A stretch of DNA of 41,268 bases from an uncultured Flavobacteriales bacterium (GTDB lineage Bacteria; Bacteroidota; Bacteroidia; Flavobacteriales_D; Sanyastnellaceae). The stretch's first letter is position 1, and each line of letters begins with the position of its first letter. The translations under genes and the position numbers were made by a program. Of this stretch, positions 41,101 to 41,268 are shown in pieces. Below the pieces are notes generated by a model. It saw only the letters and a list, made by a program, of their open reading frames with translations. It was not told where the DNA came from and did not search any database. The DNA is taken from assembly GCA_938085105.1 (NCBI GenBank), contig CALKGK010000026.1, positions 1 through 41,268 on the forward strand. Reading direction: 5' to 3'.

Positions 41101-41268
41101 TTAGAAGTTATCCAAATCGGCTGGTCTCATGATTCCGAACCACTTGAGCACTTTTTCACCTGCTCCAGGAACGTCCACATGGATGATGTAAACACCACCA
41201 GCAATTGGAATATTTCGTTCGTTTTTCAAATCCCAATCCAATGAGGTCAATGGATCAGCTTTTCTGTA
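41101..41268 (-). CDS. C-terminal end of a large surface protein (partial)
   Basis: Only the last 55 residues are in the window; the rest continues past the right edge. The end reads LTSLDWDLKNERNIPIAGGV, then YIIHVDVPGAGEKVLKWFGI and MRPADLDNF. The IAGGVYIIHVDVPG type of beta-strand end and the following LKWFG are typical of T9SS-associated proteins whose genes precede a PorV/PorQ-family gene. It is not the standard type A sorting pattern. The short gap to the next gene implies one operon. Confidence 0.65.
   Translation of the reverse strand, partial: YRKADPLTSLDWDLKNERNIPIAGGVYIIHVDVPGAGEKVLKWFGIMRPADLDNF

Overview
The window looks like a chromosomal segment of a member of the Bacteroidota, most likely order Flavobacteriales (Cryomorphaceae/Schleiferiaceae-like; the family is a guess). 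The evidence is the repeated Bacteroidota -7 promoter box TAnnTTTG upstream of genes on both strands, the near absence of Shine-Dalgarno sequences, type IX secretion (T9SS) features (a sorting-type C-terminus and a PorV/PorQ-family barrel), RemB/Wzi-like gliding or capsule proteins, and a Bacteroidota-style cytochrome oxidase accessory operon. No phage, insertion sequence, CRISPR array, rRNA or tRNA gene was seen. Nearly all of the window is coding; the only gene-free stretch above 300 bases is 27076-27619.

Layout, left to right. 1-1041: N-terminal half of an MsbA-like ABC exporter (minus, runs off the edge). 1206-1373: rpmH. 1526-2152: phosphopantetheinyl transferase, divergent from ahcY (2252-3571). 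3670-8395 (minus): a TolC-type outer membrane protein, a membrane-fusion protein, tsaB, a degenerate Rieske-like lipoprotein and an FGE-fold protein, in transcription order and tightly packed. 8471-14451 (minus): a respiratory operon reading ctaB, two subunit III genes, subunit IV, a SCO paralogue without its copper ligands, a normal SCO, a DUF420/CtaM-like protein and a small CxxC membrane protein, followed by an OmpA-type protein. 14512-22837 (minus): a cell-envelope block with a flippase-like membrane protein, a processive GT2 glycosyltransferase, an orphan OppC-type permease, GDP-L-fucose synthase, and two RemB/Wzi-like outer membrane proteins flanking a WecA/TagO-type glycosylphosphotransferase. 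Several genes here start with GTG or TTG and overlap by NTGA.

22874-27075: ruvC, ddl, a C1 peptidase, a methyltransferase and mtgA. 27076-27619: a long intergenic region with an inverted repeat, an A/T hairpin and a strong G-quadruplex motif on the minus strand. 27620-30902: a small barrel protein, an MscS channel, another outer-membrane-like protein and a secreted beta-propeller with a T9SS-type tail. 31103-39052 (plus): a PhyH dioxygenase, purK, thyA-folA, a lipoprotein, a HupE/UreJ-type membrane protein, yidD, a His-rich lipoprotein, hemB and a BNR/Asp-box protein. 39066-41268 (minus): a HIT protein and greA, then a PorV/PorQ-family protein downstream of a large, mostly off-window surface protein.

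Most genes are conserved housekeeping or envelope functions. The points that merit a second look are the SCO pair, the Rieske-like protein without ligands, the RemB-like pair around WecA, the pumpless efflux operon that carries tsaB, the opposed promoters at ruvC, the leaderless-type promoter spacing and the 27.1-27.6 kb intergenic region. I saw no convincing wholly new multi-gene system.
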